From NCBI RefSeq assembly GCF_018138715.1, contig NZ_JAGSHX010000006.1, forward strand, positions 7,998,001 through 8,062,000: 64,000 bases of DNA. Direction: 5' to 3'. A program made the position numbers and the translations under genes. A model generated the notes under the pieces. The model had not been told where the DNA came from, made no database searches, and saw nothing but the letters and a program-made list of their open reading frames with translations. Shown one piece after another: positions 9,801 to 17,095 of the stretch. Each line of letters starts with the position of its first letter. Within the stretch, counting starts at the first letter, position 1. The stretch is from Streptomyces asiaticus (GTDB lineage: Bacteria > Actinomycetota > Actinomycetes > Streptomycetales > Streptomycetaceae).

Positions 9801-9877
9801 ACGATGTCCGCGCCGAGGCTCTTCGCGGCCCCCGTCACCAGGGCGACCCGACCCCGCAGGTTCTCTGTGGAGGTCAT
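3818..9877 (-). CDS. iterative synthase: FabL-type ER, KS, CLF-like KS, KR, DH
   Basis: 2019-residue multidomain synthase. Residues 1-265 form a short-chain reductase with Y-x6-K (YGPGGVTK), the enoyl-reductase spacing of FabI/FabL rather than Y-x3-K. After a Pro/Ala/Gln-rich linker comes a full KS (about 328-772: DAACAS near 524, HGTGT near 661, FGHTG near 696). A second KS-like domain (about 795-1060) has no catalytic cysteine (YAHRDSAH) and no HGTGT, like a chain-length factor. A repeat linker (1131-1155) leads to a KR (about 1390-1650, GGARG and YCAVNEY). Last is a double-hotdog DH (H in HRVNG near 1746, DAMVH near 1923; the usual Pro is Ala). The KS-CLF pairing recalls PfaC of PUFA synthases and HglE-type synthases. 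The start overlaps the AT-ACP stop (ATGA). No AT or ACP is built in. Confidence 0.92.
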   Translation of the reverse strand: MTSTENLRGRVALVTGAAKSLGADIVRRLAGSGAHVIVNYFHSVEQAERLRAELEQAGHSCEFIRASVAKTSEIDRMFDLVQERHGGLDILINNAAGGAFLPLFDIDDTYWQRAWSTNVMAAYHCSRRAAELMAGRDGASILCLSSVGAHQPVQGYGPGGVTKAALESLVRYLALELVGQGIRVNTVLLGSVASEIVVNLDAPAATPGGPAEASELMSRTLSTPEAAKLIVHLLHEDAGFITGQTIVADGGISIGGMQGLRLHSRLADQVSRPARRQPEAARPAQAQAQAQAPEPAPVAAPAQDQAPDPAPDPAPAPAPDQPPETDPEAVAVVGLGLVLPGANNTAEFWDRLREGALISSEPSAFDLKHFWAPTREETDAFYVREAAYVHGFVPDPASIAEPDGNVGRPGWPRTTRWLRHCAVQALAGVHRRPTDRWLATTTGIHDQTGLGPQGVVLGDEYRRMVREAIPADQDGDWLAELADHAISAYYGGDGGDPKAYLPASVSRDALRGLIPDDSQHLTLDAACASGLFALDAAVKALREGSCDVALAGGTSVIEPIGFTLFCRAQGIAMSGRIRPFDKAADGTLIGEGSIMLTLKSYARAVADGDRVLGVIRGTGLAADGRGKGIHAPATRGQELAIARAWADAGIEADDVDWVVAHGTGTPVGDEIELRSLLSRLGPRKRACLLTSNKQVFGHTGVLAGLVSVAHALVALERGAVPGQPVVTDPHPLLEDGTRLTVPVRDAPWPVEDTRPRVVGVSSFGLGGADAHVVLSDRVPTAAPARRRGGEARADTEQLVVVGWNTHLPGLDTAQVPAWLSGDGPLPDAGFGVPYPLPSPREVRIPPLTMRHMDPAHLMMLQALGPLLDRLGEPGVSLRPTTAVVVGATLPTTHNTRAALRVHAGECATTFDILPDRVRAQTLKEYLAKGMAEAKGVIPGDLNEDDFTGAVSCILSGRAANYYDFRGMGTSVYAHRDSAHTALDLALRQLRHRACDLALVGAVCQRPISGWDRHLDELVPEGRSIAEGAAVLAVTRLSTALEHDLPVLGSLSTAVEATDPRRPATPGHALPVLADAGHTYLSLDALLAVLKAVSTGADTVVTPAAPGSPLIRFTRPGGAAHTGPDRTTRAEPDSAAHAEPDSAAHTEPDSAAHTEPEPTAPDAAGPEHAEDFTGRRQTLRFVPTAPPRNGSAARSIPPGTIVITDAPDLAAAATGPDIAVWAPRPGLGTATHVPPDEAPGALAELPFIPRHIRVLSRLPVQDDGSDDAEATRMEDLQDLTFTTLQAALPALRTGGSLGALLLGAVPDDLPPPLSGLFTGLVRSVRAEVPQCGGATLLSDAPDAATALDQLARAGAAQVPTHTLACRGGDWFTLAVADDHAPPPPAEAASLPPGAVVVAFGGARGITPELLHAIARTSDRPHVYVIGRTPLPEGDDALPPQAEFIAAEHRSRPGASVGELRAAYEKAQARLEVRRTVRRLTELCGQDRVHHRVCDILDAEATTAVLDEVVDRHGQIDLLINTVLDLRSRALHAKTLTDFRAVRATKATGYRNLKRALAGRPPRIWCNFSTLATLAPAPGDIDYCAVNEYLAYASAWAQRHGPDGHRELAILWSGWREVGVASSVTMRETLKRNQMDAYISTEQGCAQFLSAVTRPPAAGVAFFIRDDERVLLARRGISTYGPGGTSTYGSSGEPRIPAPDAPPPAVPDPSLTSPLLDGVLHRGKSWAVFTKTWDPHTLAERDGRWMRHHRVNGEYTLAGTFTLEAAAAAAATLCPDLVVTGFRGLVCRTSITVRLAGPRRTVAVEARVTSRKRDGAEVAVRMTAHRIGKNGKVLRFNDLLCETTVVLADRYPVLAGPPDFSSHDPEPEFAMPVYSPDPPISLTGPFAGTSDYARGPDGNSARFGLDHAAWAPALAGMTVPAILLDAMVHLLLLPPRGDHPPLVGPMAGLDEVELGGPGNDCLLSAEHPAIRLHCDFATGDLTAVTGHGKVLARITGVTAHALDHSGELVRPRARVPQSPLS
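6411..6482 (-). repeat. 24-bp tandem repeat in the synthase linker
   Basis: Three 24-bp units (6411-6434, 6435-6458, 6459-6482), followed by a degenerate fourth, encode an eight-residue AEPDSAAH/T repeat between the CLF-like and KR domains. A flexible interdomain linker is the simplest reading. Confidence 0.9.
8919..9040 (-). repeat. short Pro/Ala/Gln repeats in the ER-KS linker
   Basis: Low-complexity hexamer-type repeats encode alternating QAQAQA and DPAPDPAP stretches between the FabL-like domain and the KS. This is a typical flexible interdomain linker and marks the boundary where the reductase was fused to the KS. Confidence 0.8.
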
Positions 9878-11385
9878 CGTCCGGCAGCCCCCGATCGGGC
9901 CTGCACGACGGCCTCCGCGATCCGGCGCAGCGTGCCGACGGTCAGGAGGGAGGAATTCGCCCGCAGAGCGGGCAGCTCGTACCGGTCGGACACCATCCCG
10001 AGCAGGGCGACCTGCTTGAGCGACTCCACACCCAGCTCGGCCTCCAGGCCGTCGTCCTCACCGAGCAGATCGGGCGGGTAGCCCAGGAAGTCGCCGTAGA
10101 GCGTCCGCAACTCCGCCAGCACCGTTTCGTAGTCCAACCCGGCAGAGGACGGCGAGGCGACGGGGGCGACCGCGACCGGGGCGACCGGGGTAGCCGGAGT
10201 CGGAGCCGGAGCCGGAGCCGCGGGGGCCGGGGAGGGGACGGGGGCCACATAGGACACAGGGGCCGCAGGTGATGCGGACACGGCGGACACGGCGGCCCGG
10301 ACCGGCGGCGGATCGGTGACGGGAAGTGTCGCCACCGGTCCGGCCGGCGTGGGCTCACTCACCCGTACGACGGGACCATGACCGTTGCTCGACGGTGCCG
10401 ACGAGCGCGAGCGGAACGGGCCACCGCCGGTGGAATCGGCGACCAGCGCCCGGACGGCCCCGACCGGGTCGCGCTCGCTCAGCGGAACGACACACTGCAC
10501 CCCAGGGATCGACGCCTCGACGAACTTGGTGACGACGGGCCACTCCCCGCACTCGACGAAGGCATCGGCGCCGGCCGCGTGCAGCTCACGGATGGTGTGC
10601 AGCATCCGGACCCGGGAGGTGAGCGCACCGGCGACCAGGTCGACCGGGTCGTCGTCGCCGACGTCCCGCCCCAGCCATGGGGAGCACACCCGCCAGTGCC
10701 CGGCACCGTACGGAACCCGTGGCGCCGATTCCCGCAGGTCGCGCGCGGCCTGCGCCATGGCCGGAGTGTGGGTCGGATGCGGGACGTCGAGTTGGAGACT
10801 TGGCCAGCCGAGCGCGTCGGCCACCCGCTCCACATGCTCGATCAACGCTTCGGGGCCGCTGATGACGCTCTGCCGAGGGGCGTTCTCGCAGGCCAGTACC
10901 AGGTGCGGATGGTTGATCAGCTCGGCGAGCGACTCCGCCCGGCGGCCGTCCACTCCGACCGCGAGCATCTTTCCGCCCCAGCTCCGCCGGGTCAGTACCT
11001 GGGACCGGGCCACGGCCAGCCGCGCGGCGTCCTCCACGGACAGATGCCCCGCGGCGGCCAGGGCCCACAGCTCCCCGATGCTCTGCCCGACGATCGCGAT
11101 GGGCTTGGCACCCTCGGCGATCAGCATATGGTGCGTTGCGATGCTGACCGCGAAGATCTCCAGATATTGCACGTCGGGGCCGCGCCGGTCGCTCGTCTCG
11201 TTCTGTTCGACAAGCCGGGCACTGATGTTGGGCAGCCCCATTTCCTGGGCGGCCTTGTCGATTCGGGACAGCGCTTCACGTACGGCCTCGTAACGGTTGT
11301 GTAAGTCGCACAGAATGCCTCCGCGCGGGGCGGCAACCGTTCCCGGCATGACAAAGACAGAATCCACCACGTGCATCACCCTCAT
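9874..11385 (-). CDS. acyltransferase-ACP didomain protein
   Basis: About 503 residues. The N-terminal part is an FabD-like acyltransferase with nucleophile motif GQSIGE near residue 98 (Gln replaces the common His), a conserved Arg in VARSQ and a PTHTP histidine segment, compatible with malonyl use. A Pro/Ala/Val linker leads to a C-terminal carrier domain with the phosphopantetheine serine in GVESLKQ near 454. The protein supplies the AT and ACP missing from the large synthase, whose start it overlaps by 4 bp. Start choice: ATG 11385 (GGGA six bases upstream) or ATG 11376. The frame stays open to 11544, but that extension lies before the conserved VFVMPGT beginning of AT domains. Confidence 0.88.
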   Translation of the reverse strand: MRVMHVVDSVFVMPGTVAAPRGGILCDLHNRYEAVREALSRIDKAAQEMGLPNISARLVEQNETSDRRGPDVQYLEIFAVSIATHHMLIAEGAKPIAIVGQSIGELWALAAAGHLSVEDAARLAVARSQVLTRRSWGGKMLAVGVDGRRAESLAELINHPHLVLACENAPRQSVISGPEALIEHVERVADALGWPSLQLDVPHPTHTPAMAQAARDLRESAPRVPYGAGHWRVCSPWLGRDVGDDDPVDLVAGALTSRVRMLHTIRELHAAGADAFVECGEWPVVTKFVEASIPGVQCVVPLSERDPVGAVRALVADSTGGGPFRSRSSAPSSNGHGPVVRVSEPTPAGPVATLPVTDPPPVRAAVSAVSASPAAPVSYVAPVPSPAPAAPAPAPTPATPVAPVAVAPVASPSSAGLDYETVLAELRTLYGDFLGYPPDLLGEDDGLEAELGVESLKQVALLGMVSDRYELPALRANSSLLTVGTLRRIAEAVVQARSGAAGR

Positions 11386-11644
11386 CTCCCGTCCCGACTG
11401 CCGGCGATGTTGCATTGGCTTAGCCGGGGCCCTGAAACGCCACGACGGCGCGATGAAATCGACGACATACGTCCGCTTGCTGCGGTATATCGGAGCGGCG
11501 AGCCCAGCGAAATTCGACCCTGGCCACCCATCGTTGGTGGCCATTCCCGCAAATGCGTGACCCTGAAGAGGGTTTTCCTTGCTGATCGGGTTCGCTAATT
11601 AAGGTAACTGTGCTCCTTTCGGGGGGTCAACGATCTTAGGGTTT

Positions 11645-11662
11645 CAGTTTCGGCCTAAACTG
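11645..11662. promoter_or_regulatory. palindrome in the PKS upstream region
   Basis: CAGTTT and AAACTG are separated by 6 bp. It lies in a relatively AT-rich gene-free stretch (about 11386-12079) between the biosynthetic operon and the divergent peptidase gene, so it could be an operator. No specific regulator is identified. Confidence 0.4.
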
Positions 11663-11711
11663 CCTGTGTTCATGACTAGTGAATTACGTGATGCCAGGGG
11701 GCGATTGCGGT

Positions 11712-11727
11712 CTTGTCGCTCGACAAG
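11712..11727. promoter_or_regulatory. CTTGTCG-CT-CGACAAG palindrome
   Basis: Two 7-bp arms around a 2-bp centre, about 330 bp upstream of the AT-ACP start. The shape suits a dimeric repressor such as a TetR protein. The rest of 11386-12079 shows no convincing coding sequence; a 68-codon frame at 11793 has no family resemblance. Confidence 0.4.
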
Positions 11728-12079
11728 GCCTCGTGTTAGCGGCCCCCGGCTGATTATGGCGCTAATGTCCGCAGTGTCCGTTCTGATTTAACATGATGCG
11801 GGTGTTTGAACGTGATACGTCCGGGATTTCGGCCATCTTTCGGAGAATCAATGTGGCCGAGACCGAGTGCTTGCGTACACCAATCAGTTTTTTAGCTGTT
11901 AGTGCTCCAGCTGGATTTCTTCATTTGTGCTGGTCAACGGCTTGGGTGCGGGAAGCGCGGCCCGTGTGGAGCCCCGGGGCCGGCTGCGGGCGAAAATGAT
12001 GTCGCCGGAGGGCCTCGGCCGGTCGAGGATGGGCCGGTCTGCTGCCTCAGTCGCCCGACACCAGGATGGAGAACTCCCC

Positions 12080-13195
12080 GTGATCCTCACCGATCTCTAC
12101 CCCGCCGACCGTCTGGAGCGTGCCCGGGAGGCCGCTGCCGACGCGGGGCTGGGCGCGCTGCTGATCAGTCCCGGCGCCGATCTGCGCTATCTGACGGGTT
12201 ATCACGCTCTTCCCCTGGAGCGGCTCACCTGTCTTGTGCTCCCCGTGGCCGGCGAACCCTTCCTCCTGGTGCCCGAGTTGGAGCGGCCCGCCGCGCTCGC
12301 GTCCCCGGCCGGGAACCTCGGGATCGAGATCACCGGATGGGCCGAGACCGAGGACCCGTATGCCCTCGTCGCGGCCAGGCTGCCCGCCGGTATGGGGCGG
12401 GTCGGGGTGGACAACCATATGTGGGCCGAGAAGGTGGTCGCCTTCCGTGCCGCGCTGCCCGACACCGACCAGGCACTCGCCGGCGAGGTGCTCGGCCGGC
12501 TGCGGATCCGCAAGAGCGAGGCCGAGGCCGAGGCGCTGCGCCGGGCGGGGGCGGCCATTGACCGGGTGCACGCCCGCATGGGTGAGTGGCTGCGCGCCGG
12601 GCGCACCGAACGCGAGGTCGGCCGGGACATCGCGGAGGCCATCGTGACCGAGGGCCATGTGCGGGTCGACTTCGTCATCGTCGGCTCCGGGCCCCACAGC
12701 GCCAGTCCCCACCATGAGCTGTCGGACCGGGTGATCCTGCCCGGTGACCCCGTGGTGGTCGACATCGGGGGGACCACCGAAGACGGCTACTGCTCCGACT
12801 CCACCCGCGATTACGTCGTCGGCGAGCCGCCTGCGGAGTACCGACGGCTGTACGAGGTGCTGTTGACCGCCCAGCGTGCCCAGACCGACGCGGTGCGGCC
12901 CGGTATCACCGCCGAGCAGCTGGACGCGATCGGCCGGGATGTCATCACCGACGCGGGCTTCGGGCCGCACTTCATCCACCGCACCGGTCACGGCATCGGG
13001 CTGGAGACGCATGAGGAGCCCTACATCGTGGCGGGCTCGGCCCTGCCGCTGGAGCCCGGCATGGCCTTCTCCGTCGAGCCGGGCATCTATCTTCCCGACC
13101 GGTTCGGAGCCCGCATCGAGGACATCGTCATCTGTACCGATGACGGTGGGGAGCGGCTCAACCGCACCAGCCGTGAACTGGTCGTACTGCCCTGA
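12080..13195 (+). CDS. M24 family peptidase (Xaa-Pro aminopeptidase/prolidase type)
   Basis: 371-residue creatinase/aminopeptidase-fold protein. The dinuclear metal ligands are visible in the C-terminal domain: D in VVDIGG, D in CSDSTRDY, H in HRTGHGIGLETH, E in SVEPGIY and E in ARIEDI. The N-terminal domain has the typical LLISPGADLRYLTGY opening. The GTG at 12080 is chosen because GGAG lies eight bases upstream and it matches the usual N-terminus. The frame is open back to 11927, but that part looks non-coding. It is probably a cytosolic dipeptidase, transcribed away from the PKS operon; any role in that cluster is unproven. Confidence 0.9.
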   Translation: MILTDLYPADRLERAREAAADAGLGALLISPGADLRYLTGYHALPLERLTCLVLPVAGEPFLLVPELERPAALASPAGNLGIEITGWAETEDPYALVAARLPAGMGRVGVDNHMWAEKVVAFRAALPDTDQALAGEVLGRLRIRKSEAEAEALRRAGAAIDRVHARMGEWLRAGRTEREVGRDIAEAIVTEGHVRVDFVIVGSGPHSASPHHELSDRVILPGDPVVVDIGGTTEDGYCSDSTRDYVVGEPPAEYRRLYEVLLTAQRAQTDAVRPGITAEQLDAIGRDVITDAGFGPHFIHRTGHGIGLETHEEPYIVAGSALPLEPGMAFSVEPGIYLPDRFGARIEDIVICTDDGGERLNRTSRELVVLP

Positions 13196-13252
13196 CCGCC
13201 CTGACCGCCCTGACCGCCCTGACCGCCCTGACCGCCCTGACCGCCCTGACCT
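13190..13252 (+). repeat. 9-bp tandem repeat over the peptidase stop codon
   Basis: About seven copies of CCCTGACCG. Because the period is 9 and each unit contains TGA, the peptidase stop is repeated in frame. In other frames the repeat reads Pro-Asp-Arg, and on the minus strand Gly-Gln-Gly. These are by-products, not proteins. Confidence 0.95.
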
Positions 13253-13453
13253 TCCCCGGGCCGGGTCCGCTCCCGCCGCGGCCGATCAAGTACCGCCGGG
13301 TGCCGAGTCGTTGACAAAGTCGATGAGCGGTAGAAATCTGTCAAAGCATCGCTGCAAAAGATAGACGAAATCACTCAACTCTTGCACTGCGGCTGGCTCG
13401 GCACCAGCGCGGCACCGTCTGGGCCTGCTCAGGGGAAGGATCGAGAAGGCCTC

Positions 13454-16400
13454 ATGAGAAGAAGACATCACGGTCGGCGGTTATCCGCCGGGCTTGTGAC
13501 GGCAGGTCTGCTCACGGTCGGGCTGCTGCCCGTGACAGCCCAGGCCGCAGCGGGAGCCCAGGCCGCAGAGGGAGCCAATCTGGCGCTGGGCAGGCCGGTG
13601 ACGGCCAGTGGGGCACACGGCTCCTACCCGGCGAGCAATGTCACCGACGGCAGCCAGGCCTCCTACTGGGAGGGTCCCGCGGGCTCGTTCCCCCAGTGGG
13701 TGCAGGTCGACCTCGGGACCAAGGCGGACATCGACGAGGTGGCACTGAAGCTCCCCGCGTCGTGGGAGTCCCGCACCGAGACGGTGAGAGTCCTGGCCGG
13801 CCCGGACGGCCAGGACTTCACCACCGTGGTTCCGGACGTGCGCAAGGACTTCTCGCCGTCGTCCGGCAACACGGTGGCGCTCGACGTCGCGGCCGAGGCG
13901 CGGTACGTGCGCGTACAGGTGACCGGCAACACGGGCTGGAACGCCGCCCAGCTCTCCGAGGTGGAGGTGCGCGGGGAGGCCGGCGGAAACCCGCCCACGG
14001 GCACCAACCTGGCCCTGCGCAAGCCGATCGAGGCGTCGTCGACCACCCAGGACTACGTCGCGAGCCACGCCAACGACGGCAGCACCTCCACATACTGGGA
14101 GGCGAGCGGCCAGTCCTCGACGCTGACCGCGAAGCTCGGCGCCGACGCCGATCTGACCGGCGTCGTCGTCAAGCTGAACCCCGATCCCGTCTGGTCCACC
14201 CGGTCGCAGAGCATCCAGGTGCTGGGACGGGCGGCCGGAGAGTCCGGTTTCACCTCGCTGAAGGACCGGGCCGACTACACCTTCAGCCCGTCGCAGAACA
14301 AGAACACGGTGACCATCCCGGTCACGGGACGGTACGCGGACGTACGGCTGCACTTCTCCGGCAACACCGGCGCCGGCGGAGGACAGGTCGCCGAGTTCGA
14401 GGTCGTCGGCACGGCCGCACCCGCGCCCGACCTGACCGTCACCGAACTCGCCTGGTCGCCCGAGTCGCCCTCCGAGGCGGACGCGGTCACCGTCGAGGCG
14501 ACGGTCCGCAACGCCGGGACGGCCGCCGCGCCCGCGACCACGGTGAACGTCAGCCTCGAGGGCACGGCCGCCGGCAGCGGCGCCGTCGGCGCGCTCGCGC
14601 CGGGCGCGTCACAGAAGGTGCCGGTCAAGGTCGGTAAGCGGCCCATGGGCAGCTACACCGTCTCCGCCGTCGTCGACCCGGCCGACACGGTCCCTGAGCT
14701 CGACAACACCAACAACAGCCGCAACGCAGCCTCGAAGCTGGTCATCGGCCAGGCCCCCGGACCGGACCTGGAGGTCACCGGCATCACCACCAACCCCGCC
14801 GGCCCGGCCGTCGGCGCCAAGGTCACCTTCACCGTCGCGGTGCACAACAGGGGGACGAGCGCGGTGCCCGCCGGATCGGTCACCCGGCTCACCGTCGGCG
14901 GGACCACGCTGAACGGCACGGCGGGCACCATCCCGGCCGGTGGCACGGCCACCGTGGCCATCGGCGGCGACTGGACCGCCACCAGCGGGGGAGCGACGCT
15001 CACCGCGACGGCCGACGCCACCGACACCGTCGCCGAGACCAACGAGGACAACAACACCTTCACCCGCTCCCTCGTCGTCGGACGCGGCGCCGCCGTGCCG
15101 TACACCGAGTACGAGGCGGAGGACGGCCGGTACGACGGCACCCTGCTGACGACGGACGCCAAGCGCACCTTCGGGCACACCAACTTCGCCACCGAGTCCT
15201 CGGGGCGCGAATCGGTCCGGCTCGACACCAGCGGTCAGTACGTGGAGTTCACCTCCACCACGCCGTCCAACTCGATCGTCGTCCGCAACTCGATCCCGGA
15301 CGCGGCGGGCGGTGGCGGCAGGGAGGCGACCATCAGCCTCTACGCGGACGGCACCTTCGTCCGCAAACTCACCCTGTCCTCCAAGCACAGCTGGCTCTAC
15401 GGCACCACCGACGACCCGGAGGGCCTGACCAACCGGCCCGGCGGCGACGCCCGGCGGCTGTTCGACGAGTCCCACGCCCTGCTCACCGACACCTACCCGC
15501 CGGGTACGAAGTTCCGGCTCCAGCGGGATTCCGGTGACGACGCGGCCTTCTACATCATCGACCTGGTCGATCTGGAGCAGGTCGCGGCACCCGCCGCCAA
15601 GCCCGCCGAGTGCGTCTCCATCACCGACTACGGGGCCGTGCCCGACGACGGCATCGACGACGCGGACGCCATCCAGCGCGCCGTCACCGCGGACCAGGAG
15701 GGCGCGATCCCCTGCGTATGGATCCCCGCGGGCCAGTGGCGCCAGGAGAAGAAGATCCTGACCGACGACCCGCAGAACCAGGGCCAGTACAACCAGATGG
15801 GTATCCGGGACGTCACCATCCGCGGTGCCGGGATGTGGCACTCCCAGCTCTACTCGCTCATCCCGCCCCAGGAAGCGGGTGGCATCAACCACCCTCACGA
15901 GGGCAACTTCGGCTTCGACATCGACGACAACACCAAGATCTCCGACATCGCCATCTTCGGCTCCGGCACCATCCGCGGCGGCGACGGCGGTGCCGAGGGC
16001 GGTGTCGGGCTCAACGGCCGCTTCGGCAAGAACACCAAGATCACCAATGTGTGGATCGAGCACGCCAACGTCGGCGCCTGGGTCGGCCGCGACTACTCCA
16101 ACATCCCCGCGCTGTGGGGGCCCGGTAACGGCCTCGAGCTCAGCGGCGTACGGATCCGCAACACCTACGCCGACGGCGTCAACTTCACCAACGGCACCCG
16201 CAACTCGACCGTGTACAACTCCTCGTTCCGCAACACCGGTGACGACTCACTCGCCGTCTGGGCCAACAAGTATGTGAAGGACACCTCGACGGACATCGGC
16301 CACGACAACCACTTCCGCAACAACACCGTCCAACTGCCCTGGCGGGCCAACGGCATCGCGGTCTACGGCGGCTACGGCAACACGATCGAGAACAACCTGA

Positions 16401-16855
16401 TCTCCGACACCATGAACTACCCGGGGATCATGCTGGCCACCGACCACGACCCGCTGCCCTTCTCGGGCGAGACGCTCATCGCCAACAACGGCCTGTACCG
16501 CACGGGCGGCGCGTTCTGGGGCGAGGCGCAGGAGTTCGGCGCGATCACCCTGTTCGCCCAGGGGCAGGACATCCCGGGGGTCACGATCCGCGACACCGAC
16601 ATCCACGACTCCACCTACGACGGCATCCAGTTCAAGACGGGCGGCGGCGCGATGCCCGGCGTCCGGATCGGACACGTCACCATCGACAAGTCCAACAACG
16701 GGTCCGGGATCCTCGCGATGGGCGGGGCGCGCGGCGACGCCACGCTGACGAACGTGAGGATCACCAACTCGACTCAGGGCGATGTGGTGAAGGAGCCCGG
16801 CTCGCAGTTCGTGATCAACGGCTCCGCGAACCGGTCCTCCGCATCGCGCGATTGA
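13454..16855 (+). CDS. secreted GH87 alpha-1,3-glucanase (mutanase type), multimodular
   Basis: 1133 residues. A signal peptide is visible at the N-terminus (RRR start, hydrophobic core, AQA). Next come two F5/8-type (discoidin-like) sugar-binding domains (about 30-175 and 180-320), two CARDB-like beta domains (about 325-540), a CBM6-like module starting YEAEDG (about 550-700) and a right-handed beta-helix catalytic domain. In that domain YADGVNF and TGDDSLAVW place an Asp 23 residues before an Asp-Asp pair, matching the GH87 catalytic triad spacing. The ATG 13454 start has GAGAAGG upstream. Codon 10 is TTA (13481-13483), so translation probably needs the bldA tRNA. Likely substrate: alpha-1,3-glucan of fungal walls or biofilms. 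Confidence 0.87.
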   Translation: MRRRHHGRRLSAGLVTAGLLTVGLLPVTAQAAAGAQAAEGANLALGRPVTASGAHGSYPASNVTDGSQASYWEGPAGSFPQWVQVDLGTKADIDEVALKLPASWESRTETVRVLAGPDGQDFTTVVPDVRKDFSPSSGNTVALDVAAEARYVRVQVTGNTGWNAAQLSEVEVRGEAGGNPPTGTNLALRKPIEASSTTQDYVASHANDGSTSTYWEASGQSSTLTAKLGADADLTGVVVKLNPDPVWSTRSQSIQVLGRAAGESGFTSLKDRADYTFSPSQNKNTVTIPVTGRYADVRLHFSGNTGAGGGQVAEFEVVGTAAPAPDLTVTELAWSPESPSEADAVTVEATVRNAGTAAAPATTVNVSLEGTAAGSGAVGALAPGASQKVPVKVGKRPMGSYTVSAVVDPADTVPELDNTNNSRNAASKLVIGQAPGPDLEVTGITTNPAGPAVGAKVTFTVAVHNRGTSAVPAGSVTRLTVGGTTLNGTAGTIPAGGTATVAIGGDWTATSGGATLTATADATDTVAETNEDNNTFTRSLVVGRGAAVPYTEYEAEDGRYDGTLLTTDAKRTFGHTNFATESSGRESVRLDTSGQYVEFTSTTPSNSIVVRNSIPDAAGGGGREATISLYADGTFVRKLTLSSKHSWLYGTTDDPEGLTNRPGGDARRLFDESHALLTDTYPPGTKFRLQRDSGDDAAFYIIDLVDLEQVAAPAAKPAECVSITDYGAVPDDGIDDADAIQRAVTADQEGAIPCVWIPAGQWRQEKKILTDDPQNQGQYNQMGIRDVTIRGAGMWHSQLYSLIPPQEAGGINHPHEGNFGFDIDDNTKISDIAIFGSGTIRGGDGGAEGGVGLNGRFGKNTKITNVWIEHANVGAWVGRDYSNIPALWGPGNGLELSGVRIRNTYADGVNFTNGTRNSTVYNSSFRNTGDDSLAVWANKYVKDTSTDIGHDNHFRNNTVQLPWRANGIAVYGGYGNTIENNLISDTMNYPGIMLATDHDPLPFSGETLIANNGLYRTGGAFWGEAQEFGAITLFAQGQDIPGVTIRDTDIHDSTYDGIQFKTGGGAMPGVRIGHVTIDKSNNGSGILAMGGARGDATLTNVRITNSTQGDVVKEPGSQFVINGSANRSSASRD

Positions 16856-16877
16856 GCGCCGCGCCCGGGACGTCCGA

Positions 16878-16916
16878 CCGCTGCCCCGGAAGGCGCGATG
16901 CCTTCCGGGGCAGCGG
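16878..16916 (+). terminator. strong hairpin terminator
   Basis: A perfect 17-bp stem (16878-16894 with 16900-16916) around a 5-base loop, 22 bp after the glucanase stop. Rho-independent-like in stem strength but without a T run, as is common in Streptomyces. Confidence 0.85.
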
Positions 16917-16922
16917 GCGGCT

Positions 16923-16997
16923 CTACACCGCGCCGTCGATGAAGGCGGCGCGGATGCCGTCGACGTCGGAGCCGAGCAGGCCCAGCGTCGTCGCGCA
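16923..16997 (-). pseudogene. C-terminal remnant of a TetR-family regulator
   Basis: A minus-strand frame of 24 codons ends with VDGIRAAFIDGAV and a TAG stop, a tail typical of TetR regulators found divergent to siderophore-interacting proteins. No DNA-binding domain is present: upstream of the remnant comes a stop and then the operator-like sequence. The body of the gene seems deleted. The short length makes the family call tentative. Confidence 0.45.
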
Positions 16998-17015
16998 CTA
17001 TCGCATTTAATCGAG

Positions 17016-17033
17016 AACGCGTACTATCGCGTT
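17016..17033. promoter_or_regulatory. AACGCG-N6-CGCGTT operator-like palindrome
   Basis: Perfect 6-bp arms, with a related ACTATCGC copy at 16998-17005. It lies in the promoter region of the siderophore-interacting gene and would suit the TetR regulator whose remnant is next to it. Confidence 0.5.
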
Positions 17034-17095
17034 TTGGTCCATCGTGGCCGTCCAACTGCCCCCGCATCCACCCGATTTCTCCGAGGAGCACTCCC

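Noticed and set aside
11793..11999. 68-codon frame upstream of the peptidase
   Set aside because: No ribosome site, no family resemblance, composition differs from coding DNA here.
13087..13374. Collagen-like Gly-Gln-Gly repeat protein on the minus strand
   Set aside because: It is only the translation of the 9-bp tandem repeat and the antisense of the peptidase end; no ribosome site or other protein-like sequence.
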